Source: a virus. Taken from it: a stretch of 22,620 bases of DNA. Under the pieces are notes generated by a model. It saw only the letters and a list, made by a program, of their open reading frames with translations, had not been told where the DNA came from and made no database searches. Made by a program: the position numbers and the translations under genes. The stretch lies in IMG/VR virus record IMGVR_UViG_3300040801_002011, positions 1 through 22,620 of that record; one strand, 5' to 3'. Shown in pieces: positions 6,396 to 14,030 of the stretch (positions are counted from its first letter, which is position 1; each line of letters opens with the position of its first letter).

Positions 6396-9300
6396 ATAAC
6401 AAGCAATTGTGCCACCTACACCTCCATACAGAATATAGTCAACTTGACGGTCTTGGCAATGTTGATGAATATGCAACCAGAGCCAAACAAATGGGGTTTA
6501 AATATTTGGCATGTACTGACCACGGCAACATCGATGGTTTGATTAAATTTCAACAAGCATGTATCAAAAACGACATCATCCCAATTCTCGGTTGTGAATT
6601 ATATGTTGTTGAAGATGCGGAACAGTCGATCAAAGAGAAGTCAAAATTACGTGGTCATATCAATGTGCATGTGAAATCACAAAAGGGTTTTGATAACCTT
6701 TGCAAAATGCTTACGTTTGCGAACACCGATGGTTTTTACTACAAGCCCAGAGTAGATTACAAAACCATATTGGAAAACACAGAAGGTTTGTGTTTTTCAA
6801 CCGCATGTTTAATTTCCTTCCTGCGTGTCCTACCAAAAGGCAAGCAATTCTTTTCGGATCTATATGATTGCGTTGGAAAAGATTTGTATTGTGAAATTAT
6901 GCCTCATAGAATCAAACAACAACCAATATGGAATCGTAAGGTCATTCGGGTAGCAAAACGATATGGGTTAAAAGTCTATGCAACAAACGATTGCCATTAT
7001 GTTAAGCGGACACAAGCAATCGGGCAAGAAGTATTGCTTGCTATTCAACGCAAAGCATTATGGAGTGATAAACAACGTTTCAAATTTTCATTAAGAACCT
7101 TCCATTTAAAATCTTGGAAAGAAATGATGGTTGGATTGGTGGAATTTGGACAATACAAAAAAGAATACCTGACCAACACGTTAGAAGTTGCTGAAAAGTG
7201 TTCCGGCTATACTATTCCAAAACGTGATATTGATTTGCCACATATTCCCGGAGTTCCAACAAGAAAGAAAAAAGAGAAAAAGTTTCTCAAACAACTTTGC
7301 TTCGAAGGTTTCAAAAAGAAGTTTGGCAAAAACTTAGCAAGGAATTATGAATATAGCGCAAGGGTAAAGGAAGAATATGATCTTATTACAAAAAAGAATT
7401 TTGAAAGATATTTTCTCATGGTATGGGAACTTATCAACTGGTGTAAAGAAAATAATATTCTTGTTGGTCCTGGGCGTGGGAGTGTCGGTGGCTCCCTTAT
7501 CGCTTACCTCATTGGGATTACAGCCGTCGACCCTATTAAACACAATTTACTTTTTTCTCGTTTTATCAATGAGGACCGCATTGATTATCCTGATATTGAT
7601 ATTGACTTTGAAGATAGCAAAAGACACCTTGTAAGACAACACCTTGAAAGCATGTATGGCGAAGATAATATTGCTGGCGTTTCAAGTTTCAATAGAATGA
7701 AAGCAAGGGCAGCATTAAAAGATGTCGGCCGAGTATTTGGTGTTAAATGGCAAGAAACAGATGTGGTTACAAAACTCATTGAAGATAACGATGAACATAC
7801 CGGTATCCAAGATGCAATTGATGCTTATCAAGAATGTAGAGATTATGCAGAAGAGCACCCACAAGTCATTAAACTTGCAAAACTGCTTGAAGGAACTATA
7901 CGTGGTTATTCTCAACATGCTGCGGCTCTGGTTGTTTCGAAAGAACCGATTGGTACTTCTGGTCGTTGTAATCTATTAACAAACAAACAAGGTGAATCTA
8001 CAGTAAACTGGGAGAAGGAAGATACCGAATATGTTGGGTTGATGAAACTCGATGCGTTGGGCTTAAAACTTTTATCAATACTTTCTGAAACATTACGTTT
8101 AATAAAAGAAAATCAAGGCAAAAATATTGATCTTGAAAAAATAAATATAAATGATAAAAAAGTTCTCAAAGATATTAACGAAGGTAATACTGTCGGTGTG
8201 TTTCAACTTGGAACATGGGCGACAACAAACCTTGTAAAAGAAATGGGCGTTGATGAATTTGACCATCTTAGCGCAACCGTTGCCTTAGTTCGTCCAGGAC
8301 CAGCAAACTCGGGAATGACGGAAGAATACATAAAACGCAAGAATGGTGCAAAATGGGAGCCAATGCACAGTATTTATGAACGGATCACCAAAGATACATA
8401 TGGACTACTTGTCTATCAGGAACAAGTAATGCAAGTTGTTTCTGAGATTGCTGATCTGCCATATTCTACTGCCGATAAGGTTAGAAAAATCATTGGTAAG
8501 AAACGAGATGTAAAAGAATTTAAGAAGTATAAGAAAATGTTTGTTGATGGTTGTAAGAAAACCGGTTACTTTGATAAAAATGAAGCGCTTAGATTTTGGG
8601 CCGGTTTGGAAAAGTGGAGCAAGTATGGCTTTAATAAATCCCACTCCGTTGAATATGCGCTATTAGGATATTGGTGTTCATGGTTAAAAAGATATTTTCC
8701 AACTGAATTTATTTGTGGATCCCTTACCTATGGAGCTAAAGATAAAAAGGCAGAATTAGTTGAGGAAGCATATCGACTTGGACTTACACTTGTTTTACCC
8801 AAAGTTGGAATCTCCCACGCAAATGAATGGACCGTAAAAGACAAACAACTTTTTATACCATTTGAGGAAGTAAACGGTATCGGCCCTAAAAAAGCATTAA
8901 TGGCAGCACAAGCCAAACCAAGAAAGAATAGTATTAAACGGTTTTATAAAAAGAAAAAGAAAGATGAAGTAGAACGGTTTGGTGGAGCATTTGGGGAATT
9001 GCTGAATAGTATTGGTGCCTATGAACCTCATTCAACTTTTAATGTTACCGATGAAGTAAAAAAATTATTTGGTTTTAGAATTACTGCAAACCCAAGAGAT
9101 GAGTATAGAAAATTGTATAATTTGCTTAATGGAAAGATCAGGCTCGACCAACTTGACGATGTTTTAGAAGCAGATTATATAACGATGAAAAAGATTGGTC
9201 GTGAACACCAAATAATCAGGAAAAATAGAACTAATTTTACACGGCATAGAGATTTACATAGTTGTGAATTATGTGAATTGATAGATGAGTGTAAGGCACC

Positions 9301-9796
9301 TGTTCAATTCAGTCCGGGCCTTTATAATGTAATGATTGTTGGCGAAGCACCCGGACCAGAAGAAGATAAGCAACGTGAGGGTTTTGTTGGCCGTAGTGGT
9401 GACAATGTTTGGAAATATTTAAAATCAAAAGGTTACACAAGAAAATTGTTTCATGTAACCAATATTGGAAAATGTTATCCGAGCAAAAGTAGAAAACCAA
9501 ATAAGGAACAGATAGATATTTGTGCTGGCACATATCTATGGGAAGAAATTAAAAATGTTCAACCTAAAGTTATTTTAGCTTTTGGAAATACAGGATTGCA
9601 ATACTTCTTAAATCAAAAATCAGGTATCACCGATATGAGCGGAAGAACAATGTGGCTTGAGAAATTCAATGCATGGGTCGTTTTTTGTATCCATCCTGCC
9701 GCCGCCTTGCATAACCCTGATAATAAGATGTATTACGAGGCCGGTATGAAAAGATTTTGTAAAGTTTTAAGAAGTTTACGCCTTCCTAAAAAATAA
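6392..9796 (+). CDS. dnaE: DnaE-type DNA polymerase fused to family-4-like uracil-DNA glycosylase (1134 aa)
   Basis: Replicative C-family polymerase. Residues 6-270 are a PHP domain with intact metal motifs HLHT (H10, H12) and TDHGN (D43, H44). The palm has PGRGS (360-364), PDIDIDF (400-406; D401 and D403 catalytic) and KLDALG (D554). Fingers continue through FNKSHS and a helix-hairpin-helix (VNGIGPKKA). Where DnaE normally has an OB fold and tail, residues from about 955 form a uracil-DNA glycosylase-like domain: CELC (C958, C961), GEAPG (984-988), FVGRSG, C1028 and C1044, and HPAAAL (H1101). The 16-residue spacing of the last two Cys and the CxxC fit the 4Fe-4S cluster of family-4 enzymes. 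No frameshift is seen; the fusion is one continuous frame. No 3'-5' exonuclease domain of PolC type is present, so PHP may proofread. Confidence 0.93.
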   Translation: MNNKQLCHLHLHTEYSQLDGLGNVDEYATRAKQMGFKYLACTDHGNIDGLIKFQQACIKNDIIPILGCELYVVEDAEQSIKEKSKLRGHINVHVKSQKGFDNLCKMLTFANTDGFYYKPRVDYKTILENTEGLCFSTACLISFLRVLPKGKQFFSDLYDCVGKDLYCEIMPHRIKQQPIWNRKVIRVAKRYGLKVYATNDCHYVKRTQAIGQEVLLAIQRKALWSDKQRFKFSLRTFHLKSWKEMMVGLVEFGQYKKEYLTNTLEVAEKCSGYTIPKRDIDLPHIPGVPTRKKKEKKFLKQLCFEGFKKKFGKNLARNYEYSARVKEEYDLITKKNFERYFLMVWELINWCKENNILVGPGRGSVGGSLIAYLIGITAVDPIKHNLLFSRFINEDRIDYPDIDIDFEDSKRHLVRQHLESMYGEDNIAGVSSFNRMKARAALKDVGRVFGVKWQETDVVTKLIEDNDEHTGIQDAIDAYQECRDYAEEHPQVIKLAKLLEGTIRGYSQHAAALVVSKEPIGTSGRCNLLTNKQGESTVNWEKEDTEYVGLMKLDALGLKLLSILSETLRLIKENQGKNIDLEKININDKKVLKDINEGNTVGVFQLGTWATTNLVKEMGVDEFDHLSATVALVRPGPANSGMTEEYIKRKNGAKWEPMHSIYERITKDTYGLLVYQEQVMQVVSEIADLPYSTADKVRKIIGKKRDVKEFKKYKKMFVDGCKKTGYFDKNEALRFWAGLEKWSKYGFNKSHSVEYALLGYWCSWLKRYFPTEFICGSLTYGAKDKKAELVEEAYRLGLTLVLPKVGISHANEWTVKDKQLFIPFEEVNGIGPKKALMAAQAKPRKNSIKRFYKKKKKDEVERFGGAFGELLNSIGAYEPHSTFNVTDEVKKLFGFRITANPRDEYRKLYNLLNGKIRLDQLDDVLEADYITMKKIGREHQIIRKNRTNFTRHRDLHSCELCELIDECKAPVQFSPGLYNVMIVGEAPGPEEDKQREGFVGRSGDNVWKYLKSKGYTRKLFHVTNIGKCYPSKSRKPNKEQIDICAGTYLWEEIKNVQPKVILAFGNTGLQYFLNQKSGITDMSGRTMWLEKFNAWVVFCIHPAAALHNPDNKMYYEAGMKRFCKVLRSLRLPKK

Positions 9797-9804
9797 CTTT
9801 TATA

Positions 9805-9813
9805 TGTTATAAT
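9805..9813 (+). promoter_or_regulatory. Probable extended -10 promoter for the recombination cluster
   Basis: TGTTATAAT, identical to the element at 3066-3074, in the 58-base gap after the polymerase gene. The expected -35 position (9785-9790) has no good match, so recognition would rely on the extended -10. The start would be near 9820, leaving a short leader with AAAGG at 9841-9845 before the ATG at 9855. It could give separate control of the mediator, ssDNA-binding protein and recombinase genes. Confidence 0.55.
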
Positions 9814-9854
9814 AAAGTCAGAAAGTAGAAAAACAAATATAAAGGCTAAAAAAG

Positions 9855-10346
9855 ATGAGTGATTTTTCAAATGACATTGCGATAAACAAATATAAACTTG
9901 ACGAAGAACTTGTCCAGCAACCCCAAAAGTTTTACGAGTGGGCAAAGGCAGAGGTAATAGCTGGTGAAAAGGTTTCTGAATTAAAAGATGATTTGGAAGT
10001 AATTAAAGCGGAGATGGAAATCCGTATTAGAAGAAATCCAACCCTGTACGATCTGCCAAACAACCCCAAAGAAGGCTTAATTAAAGCGGCTGTGTTGATT
10101 CAAAGAAAGGTTAAAAAAGCCTCTAAACGGTTGATAAAGGCCCAGAGAACGCATGGTTTGTTGAAGAAAGCAGAGAAGTCTTTTGAACACCGGAAAAAAT
10201 CTTTGGAAGGGTTGGTATCAGTAAATATGCAACTGCATTTTGCTACACCAAAAAATGTACCACGACATGATTTTGAAACAGAAAGTACAAGAGGTGAATT
10301 ACTTGATAGAGCTCGTAAGAAAAAAAGGAAGATTAAAAGAAGATGA
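9855..10346 (+). CDS. Possible UvsY-like recombination mediator (163 aa)
   Basis: A highly charged, probably all-helical protein. It opens with a helix pattern around LDEELVQQPQKFYEWAKAEV, continues with IRRNPTLYDLP and NPKEGLIKAAVLIQ, and then has a long basic coiled-coil-like region. This layout, and its place directly before an ssDNA-binding protein and near a RecA-like recombinase, recalls the mediator-type proteins (UvsY and relatives) that load recombinase on coated ssDNA. The identification rests on pattern and context only. The last residues, KKKRKIKRR, form the basic tag shared with three other proteins here. An ATGA overlap or a short gap leads to the next small gene. Confidence 0.5.
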   Translation: MSDFSNDIAINKYKLDEELVQQPQKFYEWAKAEVIAGEKVSELKDDLEVIKAEMEIRIRRNPTLYDLPNNPKEGLIKAAVLIQRKVKKASKRLIKAQRTHGLLKKAEKSFEHRKKSLEGLVSVNMQLHFATPKNVPRHDFETESTRGELLDRARKKKRKIKRR

Positions 10347-10360
10347 ATTGGGGAGATATT

Positions 10361-10501
10361 ATGACATATGTAATTGCAGTACCTTTAAGCGTCGTAGGCT
10401 TTTATTTAGCGGTTAGGATTGCAAGTTACGCTATTTGCAAAAGTATCCACCAAGTATTTAAACCAAAGGAGAAACGTTATGAAAAAGAAAAAAGGTCGTA
10501 A
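10361..10501 (+). CDS. Small single-span membrane protein (46 aa)
   Basis: A short gene overlapped at its 3' end by the ssDNA-binding protein gene in another frame. The first 25 residues form one hydrophobic span (VIAVPLSVVGFYLAVRIA), followed by a basic, presumably cytoplasmic tail ending EKRYEKEKRS. GGGGAG lies five bases before the ATG at 10361. An in-frame ATG at 10343, overlapping the previous stop as ATGA, would add six residues. Its 3' end contains the AAAGGAG ribosome binding site of the next gene, and it overlaps that gene by 23 bases. Function unknown. Confidence 0.55.
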   Translation: MTYVIAVPLSVVGFYLAVRIASYAICKSIHQVFKPKEKRYEKEKRS

Positions 10502-11870
10502 GATGGATTTGCCAAAAAGCAGAAGATCGTCAAAACGCCGGTATCAAAAAGAGCAATTGATTAACCGTGTAAAGCAATCCCAGAAACAAGCGGAAGGCGG
10601 CGGTCTAAGTATTTTGAAACCCGATGTTGATGTAAAGATATGGCGTCCAAACGATGGTTCACATATCATTGACATCATTCCGTATGAAACCGGTAAACAA
10701 AATGTTGAAGGGGATAAGCCTGGGAAGGTACACTATACCTTCCATTATTACATTCACAAAAATGTTGGCCCGAATAATGATTGGTACATTTGCCCAGCGA
10801 GAACATGGGGTGATGAGTGTCCAATCTGTGAACATCGGGCCAAACTACTCGATCAAGGTGCCGACTATGATTCAAAAATTGCACCGCTAAACACCAAGGA
10901 ACGAAACCTTTATAACGTGTTGGTATGGGACAAAGGCGAGGATAAAAAGGGTATCCAAATCTGGGATGTTTCATATCACTATTTTGAAAAGCACGTTATT
11001 GCCCTCAGCAAGAAACCGGCTCGTGGTGGTCGTGCTGAAAAAACCGTTCTCTTTTTCGATGAAGAAGAGGGCAAATCCATTTCATTCACAATTGAACCGG
11101 CCAAAAGTAAAGATGATTACCCTTCATTTGTGGGCCATTCGTTCGATGACCGTGATTATGAATTGGATGAAGATGTACTTGATTCAGCCCATTGTCTTGA
11201 CGAACTCGTCCACAAACCTACTTACGAGGAATTGGAAAAAGCCTTTTGGGGTACGAAAGGTCCTGGTTCTCGTGATGACGATGATGACGATGACGATGAT
11301 GATGATGAAAAAGAAACAAATTGGGAAATGCTGATCGACGACATCGATGATCTTGAAGATCAGGATGAACTCGATGAGTTCTGCGAAGAGAATGGCATTG
11401 ATGTTAAGATGCAGAAAAAGAAATTCAAGAAAAACAAAAAGTCCGTTCGTGCATGGCTGGAAGATGCAGCAGCAAATCAAAGCAATTCAGATGACGACGA
11501 TGACGACGACGATGATGACGACGACGATGAAGTCACCACCGATGACATCGAAGAAATGGACATCGAAGAACTTCTTGAATATTGCGATGATAACGATTTG
11601 AAACCACCGAAGAAAGTGAAAAAGAAAATCAAAAAACTTCGGGCATGGGTTCTTGAACAACTCGATGACGACGACGATGATGACGACGACGATGATGATG
11701 ATGATGAGTCTGAATCCAAATACTCCGTCGATGACATCGAAGAAATGAACAAGCGGCAACTCAAGAAACTTATCAAGGATGAAGGGTTGAAAGTCAATCT
11801 CAAGAAGGCTGGCGATCTTGACGACCTCCAAGATATGGTTATTGACGCACTCGGCATTGACGATGATTAA
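10479..11870 (+). CDS. gp32-like ssDNA-binding protein with three poly-Asp/helical modules (463 aa)
   Basis: The start at 10479 follows AAAGGAG by seven bases. A basic N-terminus (MKKKKGRKM, KSRRSSKRR) precedes a core resembling T4 gp32: H89 and H93 near a zinc site with C105, C114 and C117 (WYICPAR, DECPIC), then an OB-like region to about residue 260. The core would coat ssDNA during replication and recombination. The rest is unusual: poly-Asp runs of 11, 13 and 14 residues (266-276, 338-350, 396-409), each followed by a related 45-60 residue helical module. The modules share a (T/V/I)DDI(E/D)(E/D)(M/L) start, and the first two also have a basic K-rich stretch followed by RAW. T4 gp32 has only one short acidic tail and is 301 residues. 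The gene is followed by a structured intergenic element. Confidence 0.85.
   Translation: MKKKKGRKMDLPKSRRSSKRRYQKEQLINRVKQSQKQAEGGGLSILKPDVDVKIWRPNDGSHIIDIIPYETGKQNVEGDKPGKVHYTFHYYIHKNVGPNNDWYICPARTWGDECPICEHRAKLLDQGADYDSKIAPLNTKERNLYNVLVWDKGEDKKGIQIWDVSYHYFEKHVIALSKKPARGGRAEKTVLFFDEEEGKSISFTIEPAKSKDDYPSFVGHSFDDRDYELDEDVLDSAHCLDELVHKPTYEELEKAFWGTKGPGSRDDDDDDDDDDDEKETNWEMLIDDIDDLEDQDELDEFCEENGIDVKMQKKKFKKNKKSVRAWLEDAAANQSNSDDDDDDDDDDDDDEVTTDDIEEMDIEELLEYCDDNDLKPPKKVKKKIKKLRAWVLEQLDDDDDDDDDDDDDDESESKYSVDDIEEMNKRQLKKLIKDEGLKVNLKKAGDLDDLQDMVIDALGIDDD
11274..11306 (+). repeat. GAY codon repeat, poly-Asp tract 1
   Basis: Eleven consecutive Asp codons mixing GAT and GAC, so the repeat is kept at protein level rather than as a pure trinucleotide run. 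It separates the ssDNA-binding core from helical module 1. Confidence 0.95.
11490..11528 (+). repeat. GAY codon repeat, poly-Asp tract 2
   Basis: Thirteen consecutive Asp codons of mixed GAT and GAC between helical modules 1 and 2 of the ssDNA-binding protein. Confidence 0.95.
11664..11705 (+). repeat. GAY codon repeat, poly-Asp tract 3
   Basis: Fourteen consecutive Asp codons of mixed GAT and GAC between helical modules 2 and 3. The tract lengths rise along the gene (11, 13, 14). Slipped-strand length change between relatives would be expected. Confidence 0.95.
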
Positions 11871-11879
11871 AATTTAACC

Positions 11880-11957
11880 TTGCAAGCGGGGACGTGATGG
11901 CCGTCACGGTCAAGGCAGCGTGTTTACCCTTTTCCACAATGCCGACCCCGCTTGCAA
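11880..11957 (+). ncRNA. Candidate structured RNA, three-way junction
   Basis: A perfect 12-bp inverted repeat (11880-11891 with 11946-11957, TTGCAAGCGGGG and its complement) encloses two further hairpins. One is CGTGA/TCACG (11893-11897 with 11904-11908, six-base loop). The other is GGCA plus GTG paired with CAC plus TGCC (11914-11922 with 11935-11943, a small internal loop between). It is much richer in G+C than the surrounding DNA and lies between the ssDNA-binding protein stop and the NADAR start, which has no strong ribosome binding site. It could be a leader regulator, a small RNA or an elaborate terminator. The T-run after it is weak. It matches no riboswitch class that I recognise. 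Confidence 0.5.
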
Positions 11958-11973
11958 TTCTCTTAGGCATAAT

Positions 11974-12462
11974 ATGAAATACAGAAAAATTATAGATTGT
12001 TTCAAATATCAATATAATTTTCTTAGTAATTTTTACCAAGTTAATATCGAGTGGCAATTTAAAATCTGGCCTTCGGTGGAACACATTTTCCAAGCTTCAA
12101 AAACAAACAAAAAAGTCCAACAAGAAATAATCCGCAAGGTTCCAACCTGTCGTATGGCAAAACAATATGGTAAAGCAATAATACTTCGAGATGATTGGGA
12201 AAAAATAAAAGATACAATGATGTACCTCGCAGTATATCAAAAGTTTTTTCAACATGAATATTTACAGCGCAAATTAATTGATACTGGCATCGCAAAACTT
12301 GTTGAGGGTAATAGTTGGCATGACAATTATTGGGGTGACTGTAAGTGTAGTCGCTGTGCTAATATAAAAGGGCAAAACAAATTAGGCAAAACATTAATGA
12401 CGGTTAGAGCAAGAATCAAAGCACTTCAAAAAGATTTTGATTATAGGAGACTCAATGGCTAA
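11974..12462 (+). CDS. NADAR-domain protein (YbiA-like, 162 aa)
   Basis: The whole protein is one NADAR domain. Visible motifs are YNFLSNFY (14-21), the W-P-S-V-E-H-I-F-Q-A block (31-40, with E35 and H36), a GKAIILRDDW segment, NSWHDNYWGDC, and the C-terminal GQNKLGKTLMTVR. Family members cleave N-glycosidic bonds of ADP-ribose-like or riboflavin-pathway compounds, and some act as antitoxins that remove ADP-ribose from guanine in DNA. ATG 11974 is used because the longer frame from a GTG at 11920 would run through the inverted repeat. It overlaps the recombinase start by 8 bases. A role in undoing ADP-ribosylating host defence is an inference. Confidence 0.85.
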   Translation: MKYRKIIDCFKYQYNFLSNFYQVNIEWQFKIWPSVEHIFQASKTNKKVQQEIIRKVPTCRMAKQYGKAIILRDDWEKIKDTMMYLAVYQKFFQHEYLQRKLIDTGIAKLVEGNSWHDNYWGDCKCSRCANIKGQNKLGKTLMTVRARIKALQKDFDYRRLNG

Positions 12463-13570
12463 TAGAAAGATCAAACGTCGAAAGCAATCTAAAGAAGAAC
12501 AAATGGCAGGAAGTATTGTAAGACGGCGTAAAAAAGCAGATGACCAAAGCTCAGTAGAATTTCTACATTCAGGTTGTACCACTTTAAACCTTGCATTAAG
12601 CGGCAAGGGTGCAAACGGTGGATGGGCAAGGGGTAGGGTCGATAATGTGGTTGGTGATGGCAGTAGTGGTAAAACAATTACTGCTCTTGAAGTAGCTTTT
12701 TGGGCATGGATGAAAGTCAAGAAAATCAAATCCAAAATCTACGGAAAGGTTGAAAAGATTATCATCGTTTACAATAACTGCGAAGGTGTTATGGATTTCC
12801 CGCTGGAGAAAATGTACGGCAAAGAATTTGTAGATGCCGTTGAGTGGGTTTGCATTAAAGAAATTGAATCAATGGGTCGTGATTTTATTTCCAGAATGAG
12901 AGCATTAAAGAAAGGTGAATTTCTACTTTACATTGTAGATTCATGGGATGCCTTATATTCCTCAGCCGACAAGAAACGTTTTGATGATGCAATCAAAGAT
13001 GGGAAGAATGAAGATGGTAGCTATAACCTCGAAAAACAAAAGTATGCTGGAAAGTTCTTTAGCAATGTCTGCGACGACATGGAAGATAATAAGAAGGATG
13101 CAACCCTTTTCATTATATCTCAGGTGCGGCAGAAGATTGGCGTTACTTTTGGAAAAAAGACCTATCGGGCTGGAGGCAAGGCTCTTGATTTTTATACGCA
13201 CCAAGTCGGATGGATCAGAGAACAACAAAAACTTGTCAAAACCAAAAAAGGGCATAAGCGGGTTTATGGGATACGGTCTGAGGTTAAGGTTGAAAGATCG
13301 AAAGTTGCAAAGCCGTTCCGTGAAGCTCAGTTTACGATCCTTTATGATTATGGAATTGATGACATTAACTCTATGGCCGACTTCCTTTACGGATCAGGTT
13401 CTATACGGTGGGATAAAAAGAATAAATTTGCAAGACGAGATTCCTTTGTTACGTTTATCGAAGAAAATAATCTCGAAAAGGAATTGCAAGAAAGAGTAGT
13501 TCGTGAATGGGAAGAAATTGAGGAAGCATTTGAAAGTGATGTAACCAAACGCAAGAAGAGGGTTGTATGA
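12455..13570 (+). CDS. RecA/UvsX-like recombinase (371 aa)
   Basis: The ATPase core has Walker A GDGSSGKT (67-74) after a RecA-like approach (GCTTLNLALSG, RGRVDNVVG), and Walker B LLYIVDSWDAL (D162). A strand ending in ISQVRQ is followed by loop-2-like residues and by the RecA-type segments AGGKALDFY, KVERSKVAKPFREAQF and ILYDYGI. It should form filaments on ssDNA and promote strand exchange for recombination-dependent replication. ATG 12455 follows AGGAGA by four bases; an in-frame TTG at 12437 is less likely. Residues 4-9 are RKIKRR, the basic peptide shared with other proteins here, and the C-terminus is also basic (TKRKKRVV). The stop overlaps the next start as ATGA. Confidence 0.9.
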   Translation: MANRKIKRRKQSKEEQMAGSIVRRRKKADDQSSVEFLHSGCTTLNLALSGKGANGGWARGRVDNVVGDGSSGKTITALEVAFWAWMKVKKIKSKIYGKVEKIIIVYNNCEGVMDFPLEKMYGKEFVDAVEWVCIKEIESMGRDFISRMRALKKGEFLLYIVDSWDALYSSADKKRFDDAIKDGKNEDGSYNLEKQKYAGKFFSNVCDDMEDNKKDATLFIISQVRQKIGVTFGKKTYRAGGKALDFYTHQVGWIREQQKLVKTKKGHKRVYGIRSEVKVERSKVAKPFREAQFTILYDYGIDDINSMADFLYGSGSIRWDKKNKFARRDSFVTFIEENNLEKELQERVVREWEEIEEAFESDVTKRKKRVV

Positions 13571-13785
13571 AATACATAAACACAATAATTTTATTCTGTA
13601 TTCTTATAACACTTATTGCAATTCGGTTCTCAATTTCTGAATTGGCCGAGAATAGAAATTGGCCCCAAAGAGTAACAGAAATTAATCACAATCAATACGA
13701 TGTTGGTGTCACAAGTGGCGGTGTAGTCATGATACCTGATGATGAATTTGGTTATCCTGATTTTGCCATGAGGAAGAAAAAATGA
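13567..13785 (+). CDS. Small membrane-anchored protein (72 aa)
   Basis: An N-terminal hydrophobic segment (TIILFCILITLIAI, about residues 6-19) would anchor the protein in the membrane or act as an uncleaved signal. The rest is soluble and small, with YDVGVTSGGVVMIPDDEF and a basic KKK end. It is coupled to the recombinase gene by ATGA and to the next gene by a 4-base overlap. The family is not recognised. Confidence 0.6.
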   Translation: MKYINTIILFCILITLIAIRFSISELAENRNWPQRVTEINHNQYDVGVTSGGVVMIPDDEFGYPDFAMRKKK

Positions 13786-14030
13786 ACGAACCAATACATA
13801 CTTTTGAAATGACAGTAAACATATACGATGCTTTGCCAAAATTCGTTACTCCTGAATATACAATCTTTGAAGATCGCAAAGGATTTAGGGTCTGCTTAAA
13901 AGATATGCGGGATAATTATTCTTTCGATTGCCAAGTTTTTATATTTGATGAAATAATCACTCACGAAAAACTCAAAACAACAGTATGGTCAAAATATTTT
14001 TTCATGCTGTTCGCAGAAGGAGTTTTATGA
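13782..14030 (+). CDS. Hypothetical protein (82 aa)
   Basis: A small, mixed alpha/beta protein with no family that I recognise (TVNIYDALPKFVTPEYTIFEDRKGFRV). No metal or membrane features are seen. Both ends overlap neighbours by 4 bases, so it sits in a coupled block with the recombinase and the 5'-3' exonuclease genes. Its 3' end carries the AAGGAG ribosome binding site of the exonuclease gene. Confidence 0.6.
   Translation: MNEPIHTFEMTVNIYDALPKFVTPEYTIFEDRKGFRVCLKDMRDNYSFDCQVFIFDEIITHEKLKTTVWSKYFFMLFAEGVL

Noticed and set aside
10966-11334. Plus-strand frame of 122 codons inside the ssDNA-binding protein gene
   Set aside because: It is a frame-shifted shadow ending in Met/Thr/Lys runs made by the Asp codon repeats; the main frame has recognisable zinc-site residues.
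11477-11857. Long minus-strand frames opposite the poly-Asp region, reading as poly-Ser or poly-Ile/Val
   Set aside because: They mirror the GAY repeats of the ssDNA-binding protein gene, have no ribosome binding site, and consist of low-complexity runs.
11880-11957. Inverted repeat as a tRNA, hammerhead ribozyme or simple terminator
   Set aside because: The 12-bp stem is too long for a tRNA acceptor and no T-loop is present; the hammerhead core CTGATGA is absent; the T-run after the stem is weak and the loop is 54 bases long.
12948-13499. 183-codon plus-strand frame inside the recombinase gene
   Set aside because: The other frame contains Walker A, Walker B and RecA motifs, so this is a shadow.
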